A stretch of 44,996 nt of DNA from Barnesiella sp. (GTDB lineage: Bacteria; Bacteroidota; Bacteroidia; Bacteroidales; Muribaculaceae): assembly GCA_014800945.1 (NCBI GenBank), contig JAAVFD010000002.1:1-44996 (forward strand). The letters run 5' to 3'. The notes under the pieces are model-generated. The model made no database searches. It saw nothing but the letters and a program-made list of their open reading frames with translations, and had not been told where the DNA came from. Of the stretch, positions 7,226 through 14,039 are shown piece after piece. Positions within the stretch are counted from its first letter, which is position 1; each line of letters begins with the position of its first letter. The translations under genes were made by a program, and so were the position numbers.

Positions 7226-7660
7226 ATGGGAGTAAAGGCACGAATCAAAAGAATATGGAATTGGCGGCGCAACAGAACCGCCAGACGGATTCGGGAACGG
7301 ATATATCAAAGTACCTCAGCGAGGGGGTGGTCTCTGCAAAAGATGAAAGCCGCTGCTGAGTTTATCATGGCAGCCCCTCGGAAAGATAGGAAGTTACGCG
7401 AGGAACTGCTGATGAAGTATAATTTGAAGCATTACAACCATGACGGGCTTAATCCTCCCGATCCGGTGACCGGACTCAGAACGCGGAAGGTTCTTCTTGT
7501 CGAGGGATATATACTCCGCTCAGAGATTGACACAGAGCTGCTACGTCCATCTGAACTTCGAGAGGATTATCAAGACCGCCAGGAAGAGGAAATGTGTCTT
7601 GTAGGAACAATTTCAGCGTTGCGCCACAAGGCTCAATCATCGCGATGCAGTCAAGATTGA
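7226..7660 (+). CDS. basic phage protein of unknown function, 3' part antisense to another gene
   Basis: A 144-residue frame. The first half is very basic (KARIKRIWNWRRNRTARRIRER) with a helical segment after it and looks like a real nucleic-acid-binding protein. From about residue 84 on the frame is antisense to the minus-strand gene at 7476-7712, and the C-terminal residues look less protein-like. Either both genes are real with a 185-base tail-to-tail overlap, or this one is shorter or degraded at the 3' end. Frame start and operon position (12 bases after the previous gene) support at least the 5' half. Confidence 0.6.
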   Translation: MGVKARIKRIWNWRRNRTARRIRERIYQSTSARGWSLQKMKAAAEFIMAAPRKDRKLREELLMKYNLKHYNHDGLNPPDPVTGLRTRKVLLVEGYILRSEIDTELLRPSELREDYQDRQEEEMCLVGTISALRHKAQSSRCSQD

Positions 7661-7712
7661 TGTAGAACTCACGACAGCTATCAACAGTAACAACGTGAAG
7701 GTATTTATTCAT
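7476..7712 (-). CDS. small minus-strand phage protein (lysogenic 'moron' candidate)
   Basis: A 78-residue frame starting MNKYLHVVTVD. The pattern EFYINLDCIAMIEP followed by a variable strand resembles small Bacteroidota proteins, and loosely FlbD-like ones, that share the order strand, YIN-x-D-x-I-x-x-IE, strand. The frame extends upstream, but ATG 7712 fits the promoter: a consensus -33/-7 pair lies at 7744-7776 on this strand. It is the only minus-strand gene in the early region and would be expressed independently of the repressed rightward operon. Function unknown. Confidence 0.6.
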   Translation of the reverse strand: MNKYLHVVTVDSCREFYINLDCIAMIEPCGATLKLFLQDTFPLPGGLDNPLEVQMDVAALCQSLSGVYIPRQEEPSAF

Positions 7713-7743
7713 AATGATTCGGTATAAACAGTTAGACAACCCA

Positions 7744-7776
7744 CAAAGATAGATAAAAGTAGCTATGAATCCCAAG
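7744..7776 (-). promoter_or_regulatory. promoter of the minus-strand gene at 7476-7712
   Basis: On the minus strand CTTG (7773-7776) is followed after 21 bases by TATCTTTG (7744-7751), a full TAnnTTTG match. The start point would fall about 25 bases before the ATG. The -33 part overlaps the beginning of the plus-strand gene at 7765. Confidence 0.6.
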
Positions 7777-8034
7777 AAATTCTATGCGACCACGAGCTGG
7801 GCAAAATCAATGTCCACTTTACCCGACAAGGTAAGACTGGAGGTCTATGATGCGATGTTTGAATATGTCGAGACCGGACAAGTGCCGAAGATGTCGGCAG
7901 AAGGGAAGGCAGCCTTTGCATTCATCCGAACCGATATCGACATGGAGGTTGATAAGAACATCAGCATTTGCGCAAAGCGTCTGGAAGCCGTAAACAAGCG
8001 GTGGAATCGGGAACCTAAGTCACAACAAGATTAG
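7765..8034 (+). CDS. DUF6291-like phage protein (short form)
   Basis: An 89-residue protein whose whole length matches the N-terminal part of the 293-residue protein at 14040-14921: both have F-x-x-x-x-W-A, L-x-x-x-x-R-x-x-x-Y-D-A-M/I, a short turn with P-x-x-S, and AFxFIxxDxD followed by a basic helix ending in NKRW or AKRW. This is the DUF6291 pattern found in Bacteroidota and Firmicutes phage replication proteins. The C-terminal region present in the longer paralogue is absent here, so it may modulate the long protein or be a remnant of a duplication. Confidence 0.75.
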   Translation: MNPKKFYATTSWAKSMSTLPDKVRLEVYDAMFEYVETGQVPKMSAEGKAAFAFIRTDIDMEVDKNISICAKRLEAVNKRWNREPKSQQD

Positions 8035-8047
8035 CTTCATATCCAAA

Positions 8048-8231
8048 GGGTCAGACCCAAGAGAGGGCGATCCTCCGGCAAGAGTGCCGGGAAAGCCGAA
8101 AGGCATAACATTTGAACCGCAGCCGGAATTGCAAGCCCGGCTGCATTTCGGGAGAGCAAGGTGCAGAATGGGTTCGAGTCCCATCTTGAACGAGGTCGTT
8201 AGCAAGAGTTCGAGTCTCTTGTCTCCCACCA
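8048..8231 (+). ncRNA. candidate structured RNA with tRNA-like 3' end
   Basis: The stretch between genes 8034 and 8264 has no plausible plus-strand frame but holds six consecutive hairpins: GGGT/ACCC (8048-8058), CCGGCA-agag-TGCCGG (8075-8090), GCC-GAAA-GGC (8095-8104), GCAGCCGG/CCGGCTGC (8119-8144), ATGGG-TTCGAGT-CCCAT (8168-8184) and CAAGAG-TTCGAGT-CTCTTG (8203-8221). The last two look like tRNA T arms. GGGAGA at 8150-8155 pairs with TCTCCC at 8222-8227, which is followed by A and CCA (8228-8231), as in a tRNA acceptor end. No normal anticodon arm can be drawn. It may be a tRNA-like or tmRNA-like element, a degraded tRNA pair, or a new phage RNA. Confidence 0.55.
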
Positions 8232-8263
8232 ACGAGTAATCAATAAAACCAATAAAACCAAAG

Positions 8264-8521
8264 ATGGAAATAATGACAAGAACCGTAAGAACCAAAGCGA
8301 GACCACGCTTAAAGAAGACCACTGACTTGCAGGATGAGAGAGCAGCAAGAGAACTGGCAATCTTCACAGAGTACAATGAGCTTGCCGCTATCGATGGGCA
8401 GAGCAGAACTCAAATCAACAAGTACCTCATGGAGAAGTACGATATTCACTCAAGCGGTACAATCTATGAGATTCGCAAGCGAGTAGCCCTCAGACTCCAA
8501 AAGGAAGGAGGTATGGCATGA
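8264..8521 (+). CDS. small basic phage protein
   Basis: 85 residues, strongly basic at the N-terminus and helical after that. The segment QSRTQINKYLMEKYDIHSSGTIYEIRKRV looks like a small helix-turn-helix of the kind used to sense strand or define small terminase-like proteins (quoted in part: NKYLMEKYDIHSSGT). ATG 8273 is an alternative start three codons in. Its stop overlaps the next start (ATGA). Function unknown; DNA binding is an inference. Confidence 0.7.
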   Translation: MEIMTRTVRTKARPRLKKTTDLQDERAARELAIFTEYNELAAIDGQSRTQINKYLMEKYDIHSSGTIYEIRKRVALRLQKEGGMA

Positions 8522-8754
8522 CCCGTTCAGCAAAGAGAGCATTGTTTGTGGTGCTCGCAATAGTAAGCTTCATCGCCTTTTGTGTGCTATGCGGAGAGGA
8601 GACACCTGACCGACCGGTAAGTGAACTAAGCTACTATGGGACAAAGAGCGTAGCAGCGGTAGTGCTTTACTTCGGCATATTAGGAGCGAATCACTTCTAT
8701 GAGAGCAGCCGATACCCAAAACGAAGAATAGAACCAGATAAAGAAGAGAATTAA
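8518..8754 (+). CDS. small membrane protein
   Basis: 78 residues with two predicted membrane segments: about 8-25 (ALFVVLAIVSFIAFCVLC) and about 42-58 (SVAAVVLYFGILGANHF), with a basic N-terminus and a charged C-terminal tail. It begins inside the stop of the previous gene. No family is recognised. An inner-membrane location is expected; exclusion or lysis functions are possible but not shown. Confidence 0.7.
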   Translation: MTRSAKRALFVVLAIVSFIAFCVLCGEETPDRPVSELSYYGTKSVAAVVLYFGILGANHFYESSRYPKRRIEPDKEEN

Positions 8755-8755
8755 A

Positions 8756-9043
8756 ATGACCGGAGAAATCAAAAGATACTTAAAGAACTGCTTTGAACGC
8801 ATTGAAACAGCAACATTGATAGGCTCAAAGGAGGTGTTGACAGTTGAGGAGGCAGCTGTATTCACAGGCTACACAACGAAGGGCATATACACAATGACTA
8901 GTGAGAAAAGGATACCTCACTACAAGAAGAATGGCAAGCTCTACTTCAGGAAGCAAGAGCTGGTAGAGTGGATGACGCAGCGCAAGGTTCTGACCGATGA
9001 CGAGATTAATGCAAAGGCAGCCACCTATGTAGCAACACACTAA
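8756..9043 (+). CDS. excisionase-family (HTH_17/MerR-like) DNA-binding protein
   Basis: 95 residues. Residues about 26-80 fit the excisionase-type winged helix: VLTVEEAAVFTGYTTKGIYTMT, then RIPHYKKNGKLYFRKQELVEWM (quoted in part: EEAAVFTGYTTKGIY and FRKQELVEWM). In Bacteroidales this family directs integrases or acts as small regulators. It is distant from int, so a role as excisionase is possible and one as early regulator equally so. Confidence 0.85.
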   Translation: MTGEIKRYLKNCFERIETATLIGSKEVLTVEEAAVFTGYTTKGIYTMTSEKRIPHYKKNGKLYFRKQELVEWMTQRKVLTDDEINAKAATYVATH

Positions 9044-9062
9044 GCTGATAAGACCACAAGTA

Positions 9063-9563
9063 ATGACACCGACAACAGTAAATGCATGGATAACCGATAA
9101 TGCAGCTAAGATGAAGGCAATACTTTCAATTCACTCCACCTTTGATGAGGATGCCTTTCAAGACGCTTATCTGATACTGGTGAAAGAGTATCCGCTGCCG
9201 GAGGTTGACGGTGTTCTTGAGAGAGCATTCCTGAATGCCTACAAGCAATGTTCGGGCAAAGCAATATCGGAAGCATTCTCGCTCCTCCATCCTGATAAGT
9301 TATTCTTTAACCTTCTACCGGCTGAGGAAACTGAGCAGGAAAATTCAGACGAAACGGATGAAATGCCTCTGGCGAAAAAGGTTCAACGGCATATCCGTAC
9401 CACTTTCCCGAAAGCAGAGGTAATGGCTTTTGAAATGAGGATAAAGGGCTTTTCTTACCGCGACATAGCTGAAACGATAGGAATAGAAGTCGCAGCAATA
9501 AATAAACTTACCGAGCGGATAATACGCTACACTCGTAGGCGATTCGTAACGGTTACCATATAG
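9063..9563 (+). CDS. sigma-factor-like phage protein
   Basis: 166 residues. The C-terminal part (about 125-160) contains KAEVMAFEMRIKGFSYRDIAETI, a region-4-like helix-turn-helix in which F-E-M-x-x-x-G-x-S-Y-x-x-I-A stands for the sigma-70 family pattern. The N-terminal part (DEDAFQDAYLILVKE) looks like region 2 of small ECF sigma factors, in which D-x-F-Q-D-x-Y-L is the core-binding helix. The middle is acidic. It may redirect host polymerase to phage promoters, for instance the late ones; that is an inference. Confidence 0.65.
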   Translation: MTPTTVNAWITDNAAKMKAILSIHSTFDEDAFQDAYLILVKEYPLPEVDGVLERAFLNAYKQCSGKAISEAFSLLHPDKLFFNLLPAEETEQENSDETDEMPLAKKVQRHIRTTFPKAEVMAFEMRIKGFSYRDIAETIGIEVAAINKLTERIIRYTRRRFVTVTI

Positions 9564-9572
9564 ACGATTGAT

Positions 9573-9974
9573 ATGAATTTAGAAATATTGGGTAATAAAG
9601 AACAGACAGCCCCTTTGTTAGGATACATAAATGTGCATCGTAGAGGTCGCATCAGATTATCACGAGCTCTTGTTTTGGGGCTGAGTCTGAAAACCGGACA
9701 GAGGGTGATATTGGCTAATGACCGAGACAGTAAGAAGGACTGGTATATCACCTTTTCGGGAGATGAAGGAGAGGGCTACAAGCTGAATAGCCTGAGCAAG
9801 CAGGTAAGCACAATTCTTGTTGCAGAATATAACACTGATGTGGTAAGAACCCTCCTCACAGCAATTAAAGCGGATATATCCGCGACCTTACTGATAGCAA
9901 TGAATCATCCGATTCAGAACAACGGTAAGAACTGGTACAGAATACTCACCTCAAACCCTAAAAGAGTAAAATGA
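9573..9974 (+). CDS. phage protein of unknown function
   Basis: 133 residues, basic, with no membrane segment. The region GYINVHRRGRIRLSRALVLGL followed by KTGQRVILAND has the look of a small beta-barrel or AbrB-like strand-turn unit (quoted in part: RRGRIRLSRALVLGLSL). The stop codon overlaps the start of the YopX gene (ATGA), so the two are probably translated together. No family is recognised. Confidence 0.7.
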   Translation: MNLEILGNKEQTAPLLGYINVHRRGRIRLSRALVLGLSLKTGQRVILANDRDSKKDWYITFSGDEGEGYKLNSLSKQVSTILVAEYNTDVVRTLLTAIKADISATLLIAMNHPIQNNGKNWYRILTSNPKRVK

Positions 9975-10396
9975 AAAGGATAATCAAATTCAGAGGGAAG
10001 TCGCTTAAAGATGGCAGATGGCTATTCGGAGATTTCAGATATGACGGTACATTCATCGGGAACAACAGAGTTGATCCGCGAACAACTACTCAGTTTACCG
10101 GATGCCTTGATAGCAAAGGAGCTGAGATTTTTGAAGGAGACATTGTAAGGTTCTTATACCGGAATAATCCCCAATGTGATTGCGAAGCTTATGTCTTTTA
10201 TGACGGAGGGGAGTGGAAAAGTCAGCTGTCCGACAAGTCATATAATCCCAACTGCGTATTCCCCGGATTCAAAGCCGGACTATTCAAACTTGTAGTTGTG
10301 GGGAATGTATTTGACAATCCCGAATTTTTCAGACAAAAGCCATTTTTGATAGACAGAGAAGAACAAAAGAATATCCACCTAAAACTAATTAAATAA
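9971..10396 (+). CDS. YopX family protein (copy 1)
   Basis: 141 residues with the YopX signature: IKFRGKS...GRWLFGDF near the N-terminus, TTQFTGCLDSKGAEIFEGDIV in the middle (the Q-F/Y-T-G-L-x-D-x-x-G-x-x-I/V-Y/F-E-G-D motif) and VVGNVFDNPEF near the end. It is the first of three YopX proteins in this phage. The family forms a beta-rich fold and is widespread in phages; its function is not known. Confidence 0.92.
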   Translation: MKRIIKFRGKSLKDGRWLFGDFRYDGTFIGNNRVDPRTTTQFTGCLDSKGAEIFEGDIVRFLYRNNPQCDCEAYVFYDGGEWKSQLSDKSYNPNCVFPGFKAGLFKLVVVGNVFDNPEFFRQKPFLIDREEQKNIHLKLIK

Positions 10397-10400
10397 AAAA

Positions 10401-11300
10401 ATGGAACAAGAAATCATTGAAATCAAACAAGCAGAAGTGCTTCAGGCAATCAACCGCGCAGAGGTTGACATTCAGATCTCAACAGCTAAGCAGTATCCAC
10501 GAGACCTCACTACAGTGCTGAACAAAATTGCGACTTTCGCAAAGATGGATAAGGAAACAGCTGAGGACTGCTTCTATGTGCTCCGCCGAAAGGACAAGAG
10601 TGGGAACGACACACTCATTGAGGGGCTCTCAATACGAATGGCGGAAATCATCGCATCAGCGTGGGGTAATCTTCGCATTCAGACCCGTATCGTTGGCAAT
10701 GACGGCAAGATGATTACAGCACAGGCAATCTGCCACGACTTAGAGAGCAACGTGGCGGTCAGCAAAGAGGTATCACGCTCAATTGTCACAAAGGGAGGCT
10801 ACACATTCAGTCAGGATATGCAGATTGTTACCGGTAACGCAGCAAGCAGTATCGCCTTCCGAAATGCAGTCCTCTCGGTTATTCCTAAAGCCATCACGAA
10901 GAAAATCATCAACGATGTCAAGGCTGTAGCGATGGGACAGACAATAGACCTCGAAGAGAGCCGCCGAAGAGTTATGGCATACTACGCTAAAGCCGGAGTA
11001 AAGGCGGAACAGCTCCTGCGTTACCTCGGGGTGAAAGCAGTAGAGGAAATCGACCAACAGATGATATTCGAGCTCCGTGCTCTACGCAATGCCATTGAGG
11101 AGGGAACGACTACAATCAAGGAGACCTTCATCGATGCAGAGAAGGAAGCAAAAGCAGCCGGAGAAGCGGTCAAGACAGCGACTACAGCAAAAGGAAAGGC
11201 AGAGGCGGCAATGGCAGCAGCCACCGGATCAGCTCCGGTTGAGACAATTGAAGCCGAAGAGGTAGATTCTGAGACCGGAGAAATCAAAACAAAGAAGTAA
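10401..11300 (+). CDS. putative phage recombination protein (SSAP-like)
   Basis: 299 residues. The central part carries EGLSIRMAEIIASAWGNLRI, DLESN and GNAASSIAFRNAVLSVIPKAI, a pattern shared by a poorly named phage protein family found next to exonucleases. The C-terminus is an Ala/Glu/Lys-rich helical tail. It is followed, after a tiny frame, by a YqaJ-type nuclease, the order of an annealase-exonuclease pair (as with RecT and RecE). Single-strand annealing or loading is therefore a reasonable inference, but it does not show the standard RecT, Erf or Rad52 motifs to the eye. Confidence 0.55.
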   Translation: MEQEIIEIKQAEVLQAINRAEVDIQISTAKQYPRDLTTVLNKIATFAKMDKETAEDCFYVLRRKDKSGNDTLIEGLSIRMAEIIASAWGNLRIQTRIVGNDGKMITAQAICHDLESNVAVSKEVSRSIVTKGGYTFSQDMQIVTGNAASSIAFRNAVLSVIPKAITKKIINDVKAVAMGQTIDLEESRRRVMAYYAKAGVKAEQLLRYLGVKAVEEIDQQMIFELRALRNAIEEGTTTIKETFIDAEKEAKAAGEAVKTATTAKGKAEAAMAAATGSAPVETIEAEEVDSETGEIKTKK

Positions 11301-11306
11301 TCGCCT

Positions 11307-11466
11307 ATGAATAAGAGAGTTAAAACGGGGGGGTAAAAACTTCCTTTCCTGGTGGAATAACCCGAAGAACAGACAAAAAGTGTATGATTCCGATAAGGCT
11401 GATGCAGAAGAACTGAGGAAGCAGGAGGAACAAGAAAAACAAACATCAACATCAACAAAGAAATGA
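11307..11466 (+). pseudogene. small gene split by a G7 run
   Basis: ATG 11307 opens MNKRVKTGG and stops at TAA 11334-11336 right after seven G (11327-11333). The +1 frame from there continues as KNFLSWWNNPKNRQKVYDSD and a charged tail to TGA 11464-11466, just over the YqaJ start. With six G the two parts would form one 52-residue protein. It may be a sequencing or assembly error, a slippage mutation, or slippage-controlled expression. Confidence 0.5.
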
Positions 11467-12410
11467 ACAACGTAACAATCATAAGACCGGAGAGCCGCGA
11501 AGAATGGCTCGAAATCCGCAAGAGCGGAATAGGCAGCTCCGAAGTTGCCACAATTGTAGGACTCAATCCGTGGGAGACTCCATACCAGTTGTGGAGACGT
11601 AAAAAAGGACTTGACGAGCCTAAGCAGGAGAACGCTGCAATGCGTAACGGACACCACCTTGAAGATGCTGTCAGCAAGATGTGGAATGATGCAACAGGAC
11701 GTGAAATAATCAAGCGCAGCGCAATAGACTGGATTATCCGGGACAATGACCGTCCCTATCTTCAAGTTAGCCCTGACCGTACATATTGGCTCGGAGAAAG
11801 CAGAAGCCCCGAAGATAAGGGTATCCTTGAAATCAAGACTACCCGAATGAAAGTAGATCCGGAAGACTTACCGAAATACTGGTTTGCTCAGGTTCAGTAT
11901 CAGCTCGGAGTAGCCGGATATACTCAGGGAAGCCTTGCATGGCTTTCCGCCGGACAAGGATTTGACTTCGGCTACCAAGACCTCAAGCTCGTTCCGGACT
12001 TCTTCGGATGGCTCATTGAAGAGGTTGATAAATTCTGGACAGACAATATTCTCGGAGGGAAAGAGCCGAATGCAGTATCGGTGGCAGATGTCCTTCTCAA
12101 GTATAACCGCCACACCGACCGAAAAATCATCGAGTGCAGTGATGAAGTCTTTGAAGCATACCAAAACCTAAAAGCGGTCAAGAAAGAGATTAAAGCACTT
12201 GAGGAGCGTCAGGAAGTATTTGAGGAAACCATCAAAATGGCATTCGGAGATGCGGAAGCACTCTCATACGGTGGAGATACCATTGCGACATGGAAAGCTC
12301 CGAAAGAAAGCCTCAAATTTGACGCAAAGACATTCCAAGCAGAGCATCCAGACCTTGTGAAGCCTTATCTCCAAGTAACTCAAGGAGCGCGTAGATTCCT
12401 ACTTAAATGA
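11463..12410 (+). CDS. YqaJ-type viral recombinase nuclease
   Basis: 315 residues. This is a lambda-exonuclease-like PD-(D/E)XK nuclease: SREEWLEIRKSGIGSSEVATI and GLNPWETPYQLW near the start, NGHHLEDAV with the first acidic residue, SPDRT with the catalytic Asp, EIKTT with the E-x-K pair, and a following Gln-rich helix (FAQVQYQLG). It would degrade one strand of double-stranded DNA ends and hand single strands to the annealing protein encoded just upstream. Its ATG overlaps the stop of the small split gene. Confidence 0.92.
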   Translation: MNNVTIIRPESREEWLEIRKSGIGSSEVATIVGLNPWETPYQLWRRKKGLDEPKQENAAMRNGHHLEDAVSKMWNDATGREIIKRSAIDWIIRDNDRPYLQVSPDRTYWLGESRSPEDKGILEIKTTRMKVDPEDLPKYWFAQVQYQLGVAGYTQGSLAWLSAGQGFDFGYQDLKLVPDFFGWLIEEVDKFWTDNILGGKEPNAVSVADVLLKYNRHTDRKIIECSDEVFEAYQNLKAVKKEIKALEERQEVFEETIKMAFGDAEALSYGGDTIATWKAPKESLKFDAKTFQAEHPDLVKPYLQVTQGARRFLLK

Positions 12411-12426
12411 TAGACTGAAAGAAACA

Positions 12427-12654
12427 ATGATAACAATCAGCGACAACGACTTTAGGCAACTGATTCGCTTTGCTATTGCGGTGGATTCAATGGCGGAGAA
12501 CGCTCCACAAAGCGACCACTTCCGCAATCAGGCAAGAATGGTTAGGGTTAATATAAGGAAAATGTTGAGAAGACCTGATGTGCAGCGCATAATGAACGGT
12601 TGCAAAAAGAGCGTTGTTGCTGATTCTTTAATCAATCAAATAAACAGAAAATGA
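12427..12654 (+). CDS. small phage protein of unknown function
   Basis: 75 residues, starting MITISDNDFRQLIRFAI. It is helical and mildly basic. It lies 16 bases after the nuclease gene and its stop overlaps the helicase start (ATGA), so it is part of the recombination/replication operon and probably translationally coupled to the helicase. No motif is seen. Confidence 0.7.
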   Translation: MITISDNDFRQLIRFAIAVDSMAENAPQSDHFRNQARMVRVNIRKMLRRPDVQRIMNGCKKSVVADSLINQINRK

Positions 12655-14027
12655 TAACACTCCGGGAGAATCAAACAGAGCCTATCCAAAAGGCAATAGC
12701 CTTCTTTCAAGAGAAGAAGCCGAAACCAAGCCTTATTGTTCTGCCGACAGCATGGGGCAAGTCAATCCTCACGGCTTTTGTTGCACAGAATACCACAGAT
12801 AAGTTGCTCGTAATTCAGCCCTCAAAAGAATTGCTGGAGCAGAACTACAAGAAGTATGACACTCTTTGCGGTGGTTTCGGAAGTAATGCCGGAATCTACA
12901 GCGCGAGTTTCAACCGCAAGGAGATTGCACAAATCACATACGCAACCATCGGATCAATCAAGAACTTGGGTGAGGATTTCAAGAAGCACGGCTTCACTAA
13001 AATGCTCATAGACGAAGCGCACCTCTATCCACGTGAAGCAGACTCAATGCTTGGAAGATTCCTAAAGGATAGTGGAATCACACACGTTCTAGGAATCACC
13101 GCAACTCCAGTAAAGCTTCAGACTAACCGAGACCGGGGAGGGGAGACATACTCTAAGCTAGTAATGCTCACAAGCCGGAGCAAGAAGGGAAACTTCTTCA
13201 AAGAGATAATCCACGTGGGTCAGGTATCAGAGATGGTAAACCTCGGCTTTTGGAGCAAGCTGAGCTACAAGACCGCCACCTTTGATGATAGTCTCCTTCA
13301 GTTCAACAGCAGCAAGAGCGAATATACCGAAGAGAGCGTACAGCAAGCGTACGATGCAAATGGCGGTTCAGAAGCCCTCCTACGCGCTCTTGACAGCATT
13401 CCTGATAGAAACCACATCCTCGTGTTTACTCCAAGCGTAGCGGACGCTGTGGCGCTTTCAGAGCAATATCCAAACTCCGGGGTCATTTACGGAGAAATGG
13501 ATAAAGCACAGCGAGAACAGACCATCGCAGACTTCAAAGCCGGAAGACTCCGGGTAATATTCAACGTCCGGGTGCTTTCCACAGGGTTTGACTACACCGG
13601 AATAGATTGCATTCTGCTCGGCATTTCAACAGCCTCAATCGCGCTCTACTACCAAATCATAGGACGAGCCACCCGAATAGATGACAACAAGCAGGATGCC
13701 CTTATTTGGGATTTCGGTGGGAACGTGGAGCGGTTCGGCAGGGTCGAAGACATAACCTTTGAGAAAGGCAAGATGTGGAGGATGTTCGGCACGGGAGGGA
13801 AACTGCTCTCAGGTATTCCTATCGACCAGATCGGACGGTACACACGAGAGGACACAATAGCAGTGGATAACAAGCAAGAGCAACCGATTGAAGTAATGCC
13901 CTTCGGCAAGTATCAGGGGCAAAAATTAAAAGATATCCCATTAAACTACAGACAATGGATGATACGCACCTTTGACTGGAACAGCCGGAATGAGAAGCTA
14001 CGCAAATCTATTGTCGCAACCCTATAA
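12651..14027 (+). CDS. SF2 DEAD/DEAH-box helicase with C-terminal DUF3820-like segment
   Basis: 458 residues. Motif I is PTAWGKS (32-38), motif II LIDEAHL (about 120), motif III GITATPV, motif V LSTGFDY and motif VI IIGRATRID. This is the superfamily 2 arrangement of restriction/UvsW-like phage helicases that unwind or branch-migrate DNA with ATP. After residue about 415, MPFGKYQGQKLKDIP-x-x-Y-x-x-W-M matches the short G-K-Y-x-G-x-x-x-x-D-I-P segment found in DUF3820 and exonuclease X C-termini. It probably helps recombination-dependent replication. Confidence 0.93.
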   Translation: MITLRENQTEPIQKAIAFFQEKKPKPSLIVLPTAWGKSILTAFVAQNTTDKLLVIQPSKELLEQNYKKYDTLCGGFGSNAGIYSASFNRKEIAQITYATIGSIKNLGEDFKKHGFTKMLIDEAHLYPREADSMLGRFLKDSGITHVLGITATPVKLQTNRDRGGETYSKLVMLTSRSKKGNFFKEIIHVGQVSEMVNLGFWSKLSYKTATFDDSLLQFNSSKSEYTEESVQQAYDANGGSEALLRALDSIPDRNHILVFTPSVADAVALSEQYPNSGVIYGEMDKAQREQTIADFKAGRLRVIFNVRVLSTGFDYTGIDCILLGISTASIALYYQIIGRATRIDDNKQDALIWDFGGNVERFGRVEDITFEKGKMWRMFGTGGKLLSGIPIDQIGRYTREDTIAVDNKQEQPIEVMPFGKYQGQKLKDIPLNYRQWMIRTFDWNSRNEKLRKSIVATL

Positions 14028-14039
14028 TACACCACCAAA

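Noticed and set aside
8020-8376. A 118-codon minus-strand frame over the structured region
   Set aside because: It runs through all the hairpins and into the next gene, starts without a promoter, and its composition looks random. The RNA structure explains the region better.
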